Below, piece after piece: positions 1-10,014 of a stretch of 64,000 nucleotides of DNA; position 1 is the stretch's first letter; every line of letters starts with the position of its first letter. The translations under genes were made by a program, and so were the position numbers. Source of the stretch: a bacterium (lineage in GTDB: Bacteria; Pseudomonadota; Alphaproteobacteria; Sphingomonadales; Sphingomonadaceae); the NCBI GenBank assembly GCA_030824575.1, contig JAVBXL010000223.1:62001-126000 (forward strand). The letters are read 5' to 3'. The notes beneath the pieces were generated by a model that was given only the letters and a program-made list of their open reading frames with translations, searched no databases and had not been told where the DNA came from.

Positions 1-677
1 TGTTCATCGACGACGAGCAGATGAAGCTGGTGGACCAGTTGTCGGCCGGGGGCTTCATGGACGGGCGCTATATGGCCGTCACCTTCAACCTGCTGCGCGG
101 GCGTGACCTGATCTGGAACTATGTGGTCAACAATTATCTGCTGGGGCAGGATTATCCGCCCTTCGACCTGCTCTATTGGAATGGCGACACGACCAACCTG
201 CCGGCGCGCTGGCACAAGGATTATCTGACCCGGCTGTATCGCGACAACCTGTTGGTCGTGCCCGGCGCCATCAGCGTGGATGGGACGCCGATCGATCTCA
301 AGGCGATCCAGACCCCCGCCTATGTGCAAGCCGGGCGGGAGGATCATATCGCCCCGCTGGAAAGCGTATGGAAGCTGACGGAAAATCTGTCCGGGCCGGT
401 GCGGTTTCTGCTGGCGGGGTCGGGCCATATCGCCGGGGTCATCAATCCGCCCGCCGCGCAGAAATATCAATATTGGGTGGCGGATGAGGCGCAGCCGACG
501 CTGGAGGATTTCCTCGCGGTGGCGAAAGAAACCAAGGGCAGCTGGTGGCCCGACTGGCGCGCCTGGATCGCGCAGGGCAATTCGCGCATGGTGCCCGCAA
601 AGGGCGCCCGGCAACCGGGCAAGGGCCGCCTCAAGGCGATCGAAGATGCGCCCGGACGCTACGTAAAGGGGCGCTAA
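1..677 (+). CDS. phaC: Class I poly(3-hydroxyalkanoate) synthase, C-terminal part (5' truncated by window edge)
   Basis: Frame open from base 3 (FIDDEQMKL...); contains LLYWNGDTTNLPARWHKDYL, AGREDHIAPLESVW, GSGHIAGVINPP, typical of the PhaC C-terminus. Confidence 0.93.
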   Translation, partial: FIDDEQMKLVDQLSAGGFMDGRYMAVTFNLLRGRDLIWNYVVNNYLLGQDYPPFDLLYWNGDTTNLPARWHKDYLTRLYRDNLLVVPGAISVDGTPIDLKAIQTPAYVQAGREDHIAPLESVWKLTENLSGPVRFLLAGSGHIAGVINPPAAQKYQYWVADEAQPTLEDFLAVAKETKGSWWPDWRAWIAQGNSRMVPAKGARQPGKGRLKAIEDAPGRYVKGR

Positions 678-751
678 GGGCGCGCAACAGAGGGTTTATC
701 CGGGCTTTTCGGCCAGTGGTGCCGAAAAGCCGTCCAGCCGCCCATTTCAAT

Positions 752-816
752 TTTGTTGCAGTGCACAATAACTCTTGCCAGACGCCTTCGAAGCACTTAT
801 TGTGCACTGCAACAAA
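752..816. promoter_or_regulatory. 20-bp perfect inverted repeat upstream of phasin gene; candidate PhaR-type operator
   Basis: tttgttgcagtgcacaataa (752-771) and ttattgtgcactgcaacaaa (797-816) are exact reverse complements, 13 bp before the phasin ATG at 829. Confidence 0.6.
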
Positions 817-828
817 CGGAGGATGGTC

Positions 829-1695
829 ATGGCTGTTACACCAAAGGCCCCGAAGAGCGGCCCGCGCGCCAAACCCGGTTCGTCGACCCTGTCGGCGAGC
901 GAGGCGCTGAAGGCGGCGGAAGCGGCGATCGGCGGCCCGGCGGCAAAGAAGCCCGCGCCCAGGAAAGCCGTTTCGGCGGCGGTGAAGCCGATCGATACCA
1001 ATCCGCAGAAGGAGCCGGTGCCGACACCTGCTCCCACGCCGACACCGACACCCGCTCCGACGCCTTCGTCAACGGCAGAGCCTGCCGAGATCCCGACCGA
1101 AAAGGTCGATCCGATTGCAGTCGCCGCCGCTACGACCGCGGTGGACGCCGCGCCCGAACCCGAAATTACAGAGAGCCTGACCAAGGCCGAAACCATTGCG
1201 ACCCAGCCGCTGCCCGCAGAAGGAACCAAGACCATGAACGACGTCATCGAAACCGGTAAGAAGTTCGCCGAAGACACCAAGGCCAAGTTCGAAACGGCCT
1301 ATGCCGACATGAACGAGAAGGCCAAGGCCGGCGTCGAGAAGTCGACCAAGGCGATCGAAGAACTGAGCGACATCGCCAAGGGCAATGTCGAAGCGCTGGT
1401 CGAATCTGGTAAGATCGCTGCCAAGGCCATGGAAACCATGGGCCAGGAAGCCGTAGATTACAGCCGCAAGAATTTCGAAAAGGCGACCGCGTCGTTCAAG
1501 ACCTTCTCGACCGTCAAGACGCCGACAGAATTCTTCCAGCTGCAAAGCCAGATGTTTTCGAGCAGCTTCGACGAGTTCACGAAGGAAGCCGCCAAGAGCA
1601 GCGAAGCGATGATGAAGCTGGCCGGTGACATCGCCCAGCCGCTGACCGCTCGCGTGACGCTGGTGACCGACAAGGTGAAGTCGCTGGCCGCCTGA
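829..1695 (+). CDS. Phasin family protein with long Pro/Thr/Ala-rich N-terminal extension
   Basis: C-terminal half matches Phasin_2-like pattern (MNDVIETGKKFAEDTKAKFETAYADMNEKAKAGVEKSTKAIEELSD...); located after phaC; RBS ggagg before ATG 829. Confidence 0.88.
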   Translation: MAVTPKAPKSGPRAKPGSSTLSASEALKAAEAAIGGPAAKKPAPRKAVSAAVKPIDTNPQKEPVPTPAPTPTPTPAPTPSSTAEPAEIPTEKVDPIAVAAATTAVDAAPEPEITESLTKAETIATQPLPAEGTKTMNDVIETGKKFAEDTKAKFETAYADMNEKAKAGVEKSTKAIEELSDIAKGNVEALVESGKIAAKAMETMGQEAVDYSRKNFEKATASFKTFSTVKTPTEFFQLQSQMFSSSFDEFTKEAAKSSEAMMKLAGDIAQPLTARVTLVTDKVKSLAA

Positions 1696-1720
1696 TCGGC
1701 CACGCTTTTCCTATCATAGC

Positions 1721-1760
1721 AAAGGGGCGTCGCTTCCATCAGGGAAGCGGCGCCCCTTCG
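1721..1760 (+). terminator. Intrinsic-terminator-like hairpin after phasin gene
   Basis: aaggggcgtcgcttcc-atca-gggaagcggcgcccctt, long GC stem. Confidence 0.6.
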
Positions 1761-1848
1761 CGTTAACGCTGAAATATCGTCCCACCCGGCCGGATGGCCT
1801 CTTCGGCCCCTTGCCATGCGGCGGCAAATCGCCATATCCTTGGGCATC

Positions 1849-2226
1849 ATGAACAGCCTTACCACATCCCATGCAGGCCCCGTTACGATGGCCGGCCAGC
1901 ATCCGGACGATCAGGGCGAGGGTCCGGGCGGTCCCAGCGTCGGCATCGCCACCCGGACGCGCACCCGCACCAAAAAGCCTTCGCTCTACAAGGTGCTGAT
2001 GCTCAACGACGATTATACCCCGATGGAATTCGTCGTCCATGTGCTGCAAAGCTTCTTCCGCATGGACATGGAGGAAGCGACGCGGGTGATGCTGCATGTC
2101 CACCAGCGCGGCGTCGGCGTGTGCGGCATTTTCAGCTATGAAGTCGCCGAGACGAAGGTGAATCAGGTGATGGATTTCGCCCGGCAGAACCAGCATCCGT
2201 TGCAATGCACGCTGGAAAAAGCCTGA
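1849..2226 (+). CDS. clpS: ATP-dependent Clp protease adaptor ClpS
   Basis: [62 protein letters not shown] is diagnostic of ClpS. Confidence 0.95.
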   Translation: MNSLTTSHAGPVTMAGQHPDDQGEGPGGPSVGIATRTRTRTKKPSLYKVLMLNDDYTPMEFVVHVLQSFFRMDMEEATRVMLHVHQRGVGVCGIFSYEVAETKVNQVMDFARQNQHPLQCTLEKA

Positions 2227-2359
2227 CCGCGGACGGGCGTTAACCGGTCCTTGACCGATGTAGCGCTTATATTTCAGTAAATTACATTGTTGAAATACAA
2301 GGTTTTTTTAGACCTTGCCGGCATGATGGCCCTGCTGAAACGAAGTGGGGACTTCCATC

Positions 2360-2965
2360 ATGACCAGTATCAACAGCTACACTATGACTATGCCGCCATC
2401 GCCCCGCGCGATGATGGACCGCAAGATCGATGCCGCCGTCGAGACAGGATCGCTGTCGGCGGTCGATGGCGATGCGTTGGACACGGCGCTCAATTCGATC
2501 GATACCGCGCTCTCCGCTTCGGCGAGCGAAAGCAGCGCGCGGCTCGATCCGTCGGCGATGAAGGACCGGATCGATTCGCTGATCGAGGATCAGGTGTCGG
2601 CAGGGACGCTGACCGAGGATCAGGCGGCGGCTCTGCAAAGCTTCTTCGCTCAGGGACCGGGTGGCGCGACCGCGACGGCCGACGCCAGCAGCGAGGAGAG
2701 CATGAGCATCGAGGGCATGGGCGGCGTCGGCGGCCCCGGCCCGATGCGCGGTCCGCCGCCTGGCCCACCGCCGTCGGAATCGACCGAGGAGAGCAGCGAC
2801 AGCAGCACGACCAGCACTGATGCGACCAGCGCGACCGAGCAGCTGGATTCGATCATCGCCTTCCTCGAAAATCTGCGCAGCAGCCTGTCGCAGTCGCTGT
2901 ACGGCAGCGCGGCGAGCAGCACCGACAGCACGAACAGTGGGCTGGTGATCGATAGCCTGGCCTGA
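2360..2965 (+). CDS. Hypothetical protein, Ser/Asp-rich
   Basis: Start MTSINSYTMTMPPSPRAMMDRK; repeated acidic helical segments (MKDRIDSLIEDQVSAGTLTEDQAAALQSFFAQ) and a low-complexity Ser/Gly tail. Confidence 0.6.
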   Translation: MTSINSYTMTMPPSPRAMMDRKIDAAVETGSLSAVDGDALDTALNSIDTALSASASESSARLDPSAMKDRIDSLIEDQVSAGTLTEDQAAALQSFFAQGPGGATATADASSEESMSIEGMGGVGGPGPMRGPPPGPPPSESTEESSDSSTTSTDATSATEQLDSIIAFLENLRSSLSQSLYGSAASSTDSTNSGLVIDSLA

Positions 2966-3086
2966 ACCATCTTTCGCCTTCGCCTGGGGACTGGCGAAGA
3001 CCTGGCGGCGGCGCGGCATCGCCCGTCGCCGCCGGGCATGGTTTTCGCGGTTCCCTCGCGCGCCTGCCCATCCTACACCGGCAGGC

Positions 3087-4592
3087 GTGAGCGCGACGCC
3101 AAGAGCCGACATATATGACCTGGCCGTCATTGGCGGCGGGGTGAATGGCTGCGGCATCGCCCGCGACGCCGCCGGGCGCGGCGCGCATGTGCTGCTGTTG
3201 GAACAGGGCGACCTTGCCAGCGGCACATCGTCGGCATCCACCAAGCTGATCCATGGCGGCCTGCGCTATCTGGAGCATTACGAATTCGCCCTGGTGCGCG
3301 AATCGCTGGCCGAGCGCGAACGGCTATGGGCCATTGCGCCACACATCATTCATCCGATGCGTTTCGTCCTGCCTTGGACCAAAGGGCTGCGACCGCGCTG
3401 GATGCTGCGGCTGGGCCTGTTTCTCTACGACCATATCGGCGGCCGTCGCGCGTTGCCCGCGACGCAGGCGATCGACCTGCGTCGCCATCCGGCGGGCGCG
3501 GCGTTGAAAGCCGGATTCGGGCCGGGCTATTGCTATTCGGACGCATGGGTCGATGACGCCCGGCTGGTCGTGCTGAACGCGCGCGATGCCGCCGATCGGG
3601 GCGCGGACGTGCGCACCCGCACGGCCGTCGTCGGCCTGACGCACGCCGATGGCCATTGGCGTATCATGACGCAGTCGGGGCGCGGCGAAGAGGCTGTTCA
3701 CGCCCGCGCCGTGGTGAATGCCACCGGGCCGGCCGTGCTCGATCTGCTCGACCGCGCCGACCGGCCGAGCGACCGGCATATGCGGCTGGTGCGTGGGTCG
3801 CATATCGTCGTGCCGCGCCTGTTCGACCATGGCTTCGCCTATTTTTTCCAACTCCCTGATGGGCGCATCTTTTTCGCCATTCCCTATGAACGCGACTTCA
3901 CGCTGATCGGTACGACGGACCGCGATCATGACGGTGGCCTCGACCATGTGGTCGCAAGCGCAGAGGAGATCGCCTATCTGTGCGAGGCCGCGAATCGCTA
4001 TTTCGCCCGATCGATCACGCCGGCCGATGTCCTCTGGTCCTATGCCGGGGTACGGCCGCTGGTGGACGACGGATCGGCGAGGCCGGAAGCGGCGACGCGC
4101 GGCTATCGCCTGGAACTGGATGGGGAAGATGGCGCGCTAGTGCTGCTGAGCGTCTTTGGCGGCAAGATCACCACCTATCGCCATCTGGCGGCGGAGGCCG
4201 TGGATCTGCTCAAGCCGTATGTGCCAGCTTTGCAGGGAGACGACTGGACCGCCGAAGCACCCCTGCCCGGTGGCGACTTTCCAATGACCGGCCTTGCCGC
4301 GCTGAAGGCCGATCTGGGGCGTGACTATCCCTTTCTGGCGCCGGCCACGATCGACCGGATCGCACGCGCCTATGGCACGCAGGCGCGGGTCTGGTTGGGG
4401 GATGCCCGCGACGCGTCGGCGCTGGGGCTGGACTTCGGCCATGGCCTCACCGAAGCGGAGGCGGTGCATATGATGACACGTGAATGGGCGCAGACCAGTG
4501 AGGACATGCTCTGGCGGCGCAGCAAGCTGGGGCTGCGGCTGGACCGGGCGCAGGTCGATCGGCTGGAGCGCTGGCTGGAGGAGAGGTTATGA
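3087..4592 (+). CDS. glpD: Glycerol-3-phosphate dehydrogenase (FAD)
   Basis: YDLAVIGGGVNGCGIARDAAGRG..., SSASTKLIHGGLRYLEHYEF, GTTDRDHDG; followed by glpK; probable GTG start. Confidence 0.95.
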   Translation: MSATPRADIYDLAVIGGGVNGCGIARDAAGRGAHVLLLEQGDLASGTSSASTKLIHGGLRYLEHYEFALVRESLAERERLWAIAPHIIHPMRFVLPWTKGLRPRWMLRLGLFLYDHIGGRRALPATQAIDLRRHPAGAALKAGFGPGYCYSDAWVDDARLVVLNARDAADRGADVRTRTAVVGLTHADGHWRIMTQSGRGEEAVHARAVVNATGPAVLDLLDRADRPSDRHMRLVRGSHIVVPRLFDHGFAYFFQLPDGRIFFAIPYERDFTLIGTTDRDHDGGLDHVVASAEEIAYLCEAANRYFARSITPADVLWSYAGVRPLVDDGSARPEAATRGYRLELDGEDGALVLLSVFGGKITTYRHLAAEAVDLLKPYVPALQGDDWTAEAPLPGGDFPMTGLAALKADLGRDYPFLAPATIDRIARAYGTQARVWLGDARDASALGLDFGHGLTEAEAVHMMTREWAQTSEDMLWRRSKLGLRLDRAQVDRLERWLEERL

Positions 4593-6055
4593 GCGAGCGC
4601 CTGTTGCTGGTGCTGGACGCGGGCACGACATCGACCCGCGCCATGCTCTATGCCCCCAACGGCGCGCGGATCGCGATCGCACAGGCGGACCTGACCCAAT
4701 ATTATCCGCAGCCCGGCTGGGTCGAACATGACGCAGCGGAAATCTGGACTCGCACGCTGCAATGCGCGCGGCAGATGGTGGACCGGGCCGGGGGAGCCGA
4801 CCGGGTCGCCGCGATCGGCATCGCCAACCAGCGCGAGACGGTAGTCGCCTGGAACCGGCGGACGGGCGATCCGATCGGCCGGGCGATCGTGTGGCAGGAC
4901 CGGCGTACCGCGGACCATTGCGCGGCGTTGCGGGATGCCGGTCATGAGCCGCTGGTCCAGCAGCGCACCGGCCTCGTCCTCGACCCCTATTTCTCCGCGA
5001 CCAAGATGCGTTGGATGATCGACAATCGCCCCGATGTGGCGGCGGCCGGGGATGCCTTGGCTTTCGGTACGGTGGAAAGCTGGCTGGTGTGGAAGCTGAC
5101 CGGTGGGCTGCACATCAGCGACGCCAGCAATGCCAGCCGGACGCAGTTGATGGCGCTGGACGGGGCGGGATGGGACGTGGAGTTGTGCACCCTGTTCGGC
5201 GTCCCGCAGGCGGCCTTGCCGGAGATCGTCGACAATGCAGGCCATTTCGGCGCGACATTGCCCGATTGGCTGGGCGCGCCGATCCGGGTCTGCGGGCTGG
5301 CGGGCGATCAGCAGGCGGCGACCATCGGGCAAGGGTGCCTGACGCCGGGCGCGGTCAAGGCGACCCTGGGCACCGGTGCCTTCGTACTGGCCCCGGTGGG
5401 GGAAGCGGTGCCGGCGTCCGCCCATCGGCTGCTCGGCACGATATTGTATCAGATGGACGGGCGGCGCCATTATGCGCTGGAGGGATCGATCTTCGTCGCG
5501 GGCAGCCTGATCCAGTGGCTGCGCGACCGGATCGGCCTGATCGCAGCGGCCGCCGATACCGATGCGATCGCCCGTTCCGTGTCCGACAATGGCGGCGTCT
5601 TCCTGCTGCCCGCCCTGTCCGGCCTGGGCGCGCCGCACTGGCGGCCGGAGGCGACCGGCATGATCGTCGGGCTGACCCATGGCACCGGCCGGGCGCATAT
5701 CGTCCGGGCTGCGCTCGAATCGATGGCGCACCAGGTACATGACCTCGCCGCCGCCTTCGCCGCCGATGGCGCGCCCTGGCAGTCGCTGCGGATCGATGGC
5801 GGGATGAGCGCCAATGACTGGATCGCGCAGGACATGGCCGACATGCTGGACCTGACTGTCGAACGGCCGGGCGATGTGGAGACAACGGCGCGCGGCGCAG
5901 CCATGCTGGCGGGCGTTGGCGTCGGCCTGTTCCCCTCGCTGGCGGCGGCGATCGGGATGGCGGCGACACGGGTGCGATTCGCGCCCGATCTTGCCCCGCC
6001 GGTGCGGGCGCAAAGGCTGGCGGGGTGGCGGGCGTTGCTGGCGCAGGCGGCGTAG
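4589..6055 (+). CDS. glpK: Glycerol kinase
   Basis: LLVLDAGTTSTRAMLY, IGIANQRETVVAWNRRTGDPIGRAIVWQDRRT, LRIDGGMSANDWIAQDMADM; overlaps glpD stop. Confidence 0.96.
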   Translation: MSERLLLVLDAGTTSTRAMLYAPNGARIAIAQADLTQYYPQPGWVEHDAAEIWTRTLQCARQMVDRAGGADRVAAIGIANQRETVVAWNRRTGDPIGRAIVWQDRRTADHCAALRDAGHEPLVQQRTGLVLDPYFSATKMRWMIDNRPDVAAAGDALAFGTVESWLVWKLTGGLHISDASNASRTQLMALDGAGWDVELCTLFGVPQAALPEIVDNAGHFGATLPDWLGAPIRVCGLAGDQQAATIGQGCLTPGAVKATLGTGAFVLAPVGEAVPASAHRLLGTILYQMDGRRHYALEGSIFVAGSLIQWLRDRIGLIAAAADTDAIARSVSDNGGVFLLPALSGLGAPHWRPEATGMIVGLTHGTGRAHIVRAALESMAHQVHDLAAAFAADGAPWQSLRIDGGMSANDWIAQDMADMLDLTVERPGDVETTARGAAMLAGVGVGLFPSLAAAIGMAATRVRFAPDLAPPVRAQRLAGWRALLAQAA

Positions 6056-6165
6056 GCGGCGTAGGCGCCGTAGGGGACCGCTACGGATTAGTGGCTATTT
6101 TCCTCCATGGCGGCATAGCGATAGTGAGCAAATATTAACGATGAACGCCTAGCATCGCCCGCGAC

Positions 6166-7947
6166 ATGCCGCATACCGCCCTTCGCCAACCTTCCTTATG
6201 GACCGCACCGGTCGCGACCGGCTGCGTCTATTTCGCGGTGGCGTCGCTGGCCCTGATGCTGTCGCGATTCGAAGGGGGATTGGCGTTCATCTGGTGCGCC
6301 AATGCGTTTCTGATGGCGCAGCTGCTGACGTCGCCCACCGCCCATTGGCCCCGCGCGATCATCGCCTGCGGCGTCGCCAGCGCGGCTGCGACCGCCTCGG
6401 TAGGCATGGGGCCCGCGGCCGCCTTGCCCATGGCGGCGATCAATATCGCCGAATCGCTGATCGTGGCGGTCATGTGTCGCTGGTTCGTCATCGACCGGCT
6501 GGTGATCGGCGCCATCCGGCCGCTGATCGTCTTTGTCGTCGCCTTGTGCGGCGTGGCCAATATCGTCACCGGTCTGTCCGCGGCGCTGGTCGCCTCTACC
6601 CTGACGTCGGTGTCCTTCTGGCCCTCCTTCGTGCAATGGTATACCGGTCATGTTCTGGGTGGGCTGACCTGCGCGCCGATCCTGATCATGGCGTTTCAGG
6701 GCGAATTCCGGCGGTGGATGGATGAGGCATCGACCCGCGCCAAGCTGGAAGCGGTGCTGCTGCTCGGCCTGTTCGCGCTGACGACTGTCCATGTGTTCTT
6801 CTGGGCGCGCTATCCTTTGCTGTTCGCGCCGCTCCTGCCGCTGGTGCTGATCGCTTTTCGCGTCGGCCATATGGGATCGGCGGCGGCGGTCATCCTGCTG
6901 GCGGCGATCGGCGGCACCGCCACCATGGCGGGTATCGGTCCGCTGACCTGGGTTGAGGGTTCGACGGGCGACCGCATCCAGTTCTTCCAATTCTATCTCG
7001 CGCTCAGCTTTCTGCTGTGCATGCCCGTCGCGGTGGAGCTGGCGGCGCGCAAGCGGCTGTTCCAGATGTTGCAGCAGAGCGAGGCGCGCTATCGCGCCAT
7101 GGCCGAATATAGCGGCGACGTGGTGCTCAACATCAGCATCGATGGCGTCATCCAATATGCTTCCCTCTCCGCCGCCGAACAGATCGGCTGCGCGCCCGAA
7201 TTGCTGTTGGGGCAGGCCGCCGCCAATCTGGTCGATCCGCAGGATCGGGCCGTGGTGATCGCGACCCATCGGCGCGCGCTGGAGCAGCCAGGCACGGCGC
7301 ATAAGGTCGAATTCCGGCCACTGGTGACGACCGACGGGCTGGAATGGTGCGAAATGGTAAGCCGCGCCATGATCGACGAGCGCGGACTGCCAAGCGGGGT
7401 CGTCAGTATGATCCGCGACATGTCGCGGCACAAGGCGCGCCAACGCGCGCTGCAACAGGTGGCAGCGCGCGATTCGCTGACCGGGGCCGATAGCCGCCGG
7501 GCGTTTCTGGACAAGCTGGATCGCGAGATTGAGCGCGCGGCCATCGGCGCCCGATCGTCGCTGTTGCTGATCGACATCGACCATTTCAAATCGGTCAACG
7601 ACCGCTATGGCCATGGCGCGGGCGACAGGGTGCTGAGCGCCTTTGTCGAACGGTTGCGCCCTGGTCTGCGCGCGGGCGACAGCATCGGTCGGCTGGGCGG
7701 CGAGGAATTCGCGATCCTGCTGCTCGACAGCGACATCGACCGCTCCAGCATGATGTGTGAGCGGCTGCGCGCCATATTGGACGAGCCGATAGCGGTTGGC
7801 GCATCGTTGGCGATCAGCGTGACATTCAGCGCCGGGCTGGTCGCGATCGATGGCGCGTCCGACCGCTCGACGCTGCTGGAGGCGGCGGACAAGGCGCTCT
7901 ATCGCGCCAAGCATAGTGGCCGCAACTGCCTGCGCCTGGCGGCCTGA
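6166..7947 (+). CDS. Diguanylate cyclase with MASE1-like membrane sensor, PAS and GGDEF domains
   Basis: N-terminal multi-TM region, PAS-like segment (RYRAMAEYSGDVVLNISIDGVIQYASLSAAEQIG), RDSLTGADSRRAFLD and RLGGEEFAILL (GGEEF). Confidence 0.9.
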   Translation: MPHTALRQPSLWTAPVATGCVYFAVASLALMLSRFEGGLAFIWCANAFLMAQLLTSPTAHWPRAIIACGVASAAATASVGMGPAAALPMAAINIAESLIVAVMCRWFVIDRLVIGAIRPLIVFVVALCGVANIVTGLSAALVASTLTSVSFWPSFVQWYTGHVLGGLTCAPILIMAFQGEFRRWMDEASTRAKLEAVLLLGLFALTTVHVFFWARYPLLFAPLLPLVLIAFRVGHMGSAAAVILLAAIGGTATMAGIGPLTWVEGSTGDRIQFFQFYLALSFLLCMPVAVELAARKRLFQMLQQSEARYRAMAEYSGDVVLNISIDGVIQYASLSAAEQIGCAPELLLGQAAANLVDPQDRAVVIATHRRALEQPGTAHKVEFRPLVTTDGLEWCEMVSRAMIDERGLPSGVVSMIRDMSRHKARQRALQQVAARDSLTGADSRRAFLDKLDREIERAAIGARSSLLLIDIDHFKSVNDRYGHGAGDRVLSAFVERLRPGLRAGDSIGRLGGEEFAILLLDSDIDRSSMMCERLRAILDEPIAVGASLAISVTFSAGLVAIDGASDRSTLLEAADKALYRAKHSGRNCLRLAA

Positions 7948-7977
7948 ACCGCGGCGGGACGCTGCGGAAAAATCGCG

Positions 7978-7994
7978 ATGTTATGTTGTAACTT
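7978..7994. promoter_or_regulatory. GTTA-N5-TAAC palindrome (Zur/Fur-like candidate) before MerC-domain gene
   Basis: atGTTAtgttgTAACtt, 31 bp upstream of ATG 8024. Confidence 0.35.
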
Positions 7995-8023
7995 ACGGTC
8001 GCTTGGCCTATGTAATCGCGACC

Positions 8024-8401
8024 ATGAAGTTGACCTTGCGCCATGCCCTGCTTAGCGGCCGGATCGATCGTATCGCGATCGCGCTGTCGGGGCTGTGCGT
8101 CGCCCATTGCTTTGCGACGGCGGTGATATTGGGCCTGCTGGCATCGGCGGGGGGCATGTTCGACAGCCCCATATTCCATGAAGCCGGGCTGGTGCTGGCG
8201 ATCCTGCTGGGCGCTGTGGCGCTGGGCCATGGCGCGTTGGTCCATGGCTATATGATGCCCGCGGCGATCGGATCGCTGGGGCTGGGGGTGATGGCCGGTG
8301 CGCTCACCATGGACCACGGCCTGCAGGAAGGCGTCTATACGTTGATCGGCGTTGGCATACTGGCGCTGGGCCACGACCTCAACCATCGCGCCGGCCGCTA
8401 G
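8024..8401 (+). CDS. MerC-domain membrane protein
   Basis: RIDRIAIALSGLCVAHCFATAVILGLLAS (MerC CxxxC helix), four TM helices, C-terminal ALGHDLNHRAGR. Confidence 0.8.
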   Translation: MKLTLRHALLSGRIDRIAIALSGLCVAHCFATAVILGLLASAGGMFDSPIFHEAGLVLAILLGAVALGHGALVHGYMMPAAIGSLGLGVMAGALTMDHGLQEGVYTLIGVGILALGHDLNHRAGR

Positions 8402-8425
8402 AATCGGCCCCAACTTACGACGTTA

Positions 8426-8447
8426 GAGAGCCGAGTGGCTCCCTTTT
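8426..8447. terminator. Hairpin plus T tract between convergent merC-like gene and glpX
   Basis: GAGCC-gagt-GGCTC followed by ccctttt. Confidence 0.5.
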
Positions 8448-8451
8448 CCGT

Positions 8452-9438
<987 letters not shown>

Positions 9439-9578
9439 CTTCCCCTGCCTCTTCTTATGGATCGATCCGATAGGCGTCTGGCCCGTTCTTGTCGAGGCAG
9501 GACGGCTGGCAGCATGGGCCATTTCGCAACGATCAGCCGCGACATGATGCGGCCATGATTGGCTGCTTTTCTGGCATC

Positions 9579-10010
9579 ATGACGCGGTACTTTCTTCTCG
9601 CCCCGCTGGCGATGGCATCGTCAGCCCACGCGCAGAGGGCGGACGACGATGCGTTGATGGCCGCTTACCGGGCCAAGACGCAGGTCGTTCGTTCGTGCGA
9701 CCGCAGTGGCGATGCGATCGTGGTGTGTGGCACGCAGGCAGAGCGTAACGCGCGTGAGCGGCTGCCCCTGCCCCGCGCCAGCGATGAAGCGGCCGCCCCG
9801 TTGCGGGGAGAAGTGCCGCGCGCCTCCGCCGTCGCCGTACGGCAGGGCAGTTGCGGCGTGGTCGGGGGACAGGGCACCGGCTGCACCGGGGGCTTGCCGC
9901 TATTCCAGGCGATTGGGGTGCTGGCGAAGGGCGTGCGGGCGATCGTCGATCCCGATGCCGACCTGTCGCCACCGCCGCCCGAACGCATCCAGGGCGCCGG
10001 GCAGCATTAG
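9579..10010 (+). CDS. Hypothetical secreted protein
   Basis: Signal-peptide-like MTRYFLLAPLAMASSAHAQ; conserved-looking RSGDAIVVCGTQAERN motif. Confidence 0.6.
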   Translation: MTRYFLLAPLAMASSAHAQRADDDALMAAYRAKTQVVRSCDRSGDAIVVCGTQAERNARERLPLPRASDEAAAPLRGEVPRASAVAVRQGSCGVVGGQGTGCTGGLPLFQAIGVLAKGVRAIVDPDADLSPPPPERIQGAGQH

Positions 10011-10014
10011 GCGA

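Noticed and set aside
4370-6013. 547-aa ORF antisense to glpK
   Set aside because: Shadow ORF of a clearly coding glycerol kinase
6040-6076. GGCGGCGTA-like tandem repeat at the glpK 3' end
   Set aside because: About three imperfect 9-mers spanning the stop codon; probably simple slippage with no evident function
6196-7914. 572-aa ORF antisense to the GGDEF gene
   Set aside because: Shadow ORF, His/Arg/Gln-rich translation without domain-like motifs
7850-8023. N-terminal extension of the MerC-domain ORF
   Set aside because: Extension overlaps the GGDEF gene 3' end and is Arg-rich; ATG at 8024 is the plausible start
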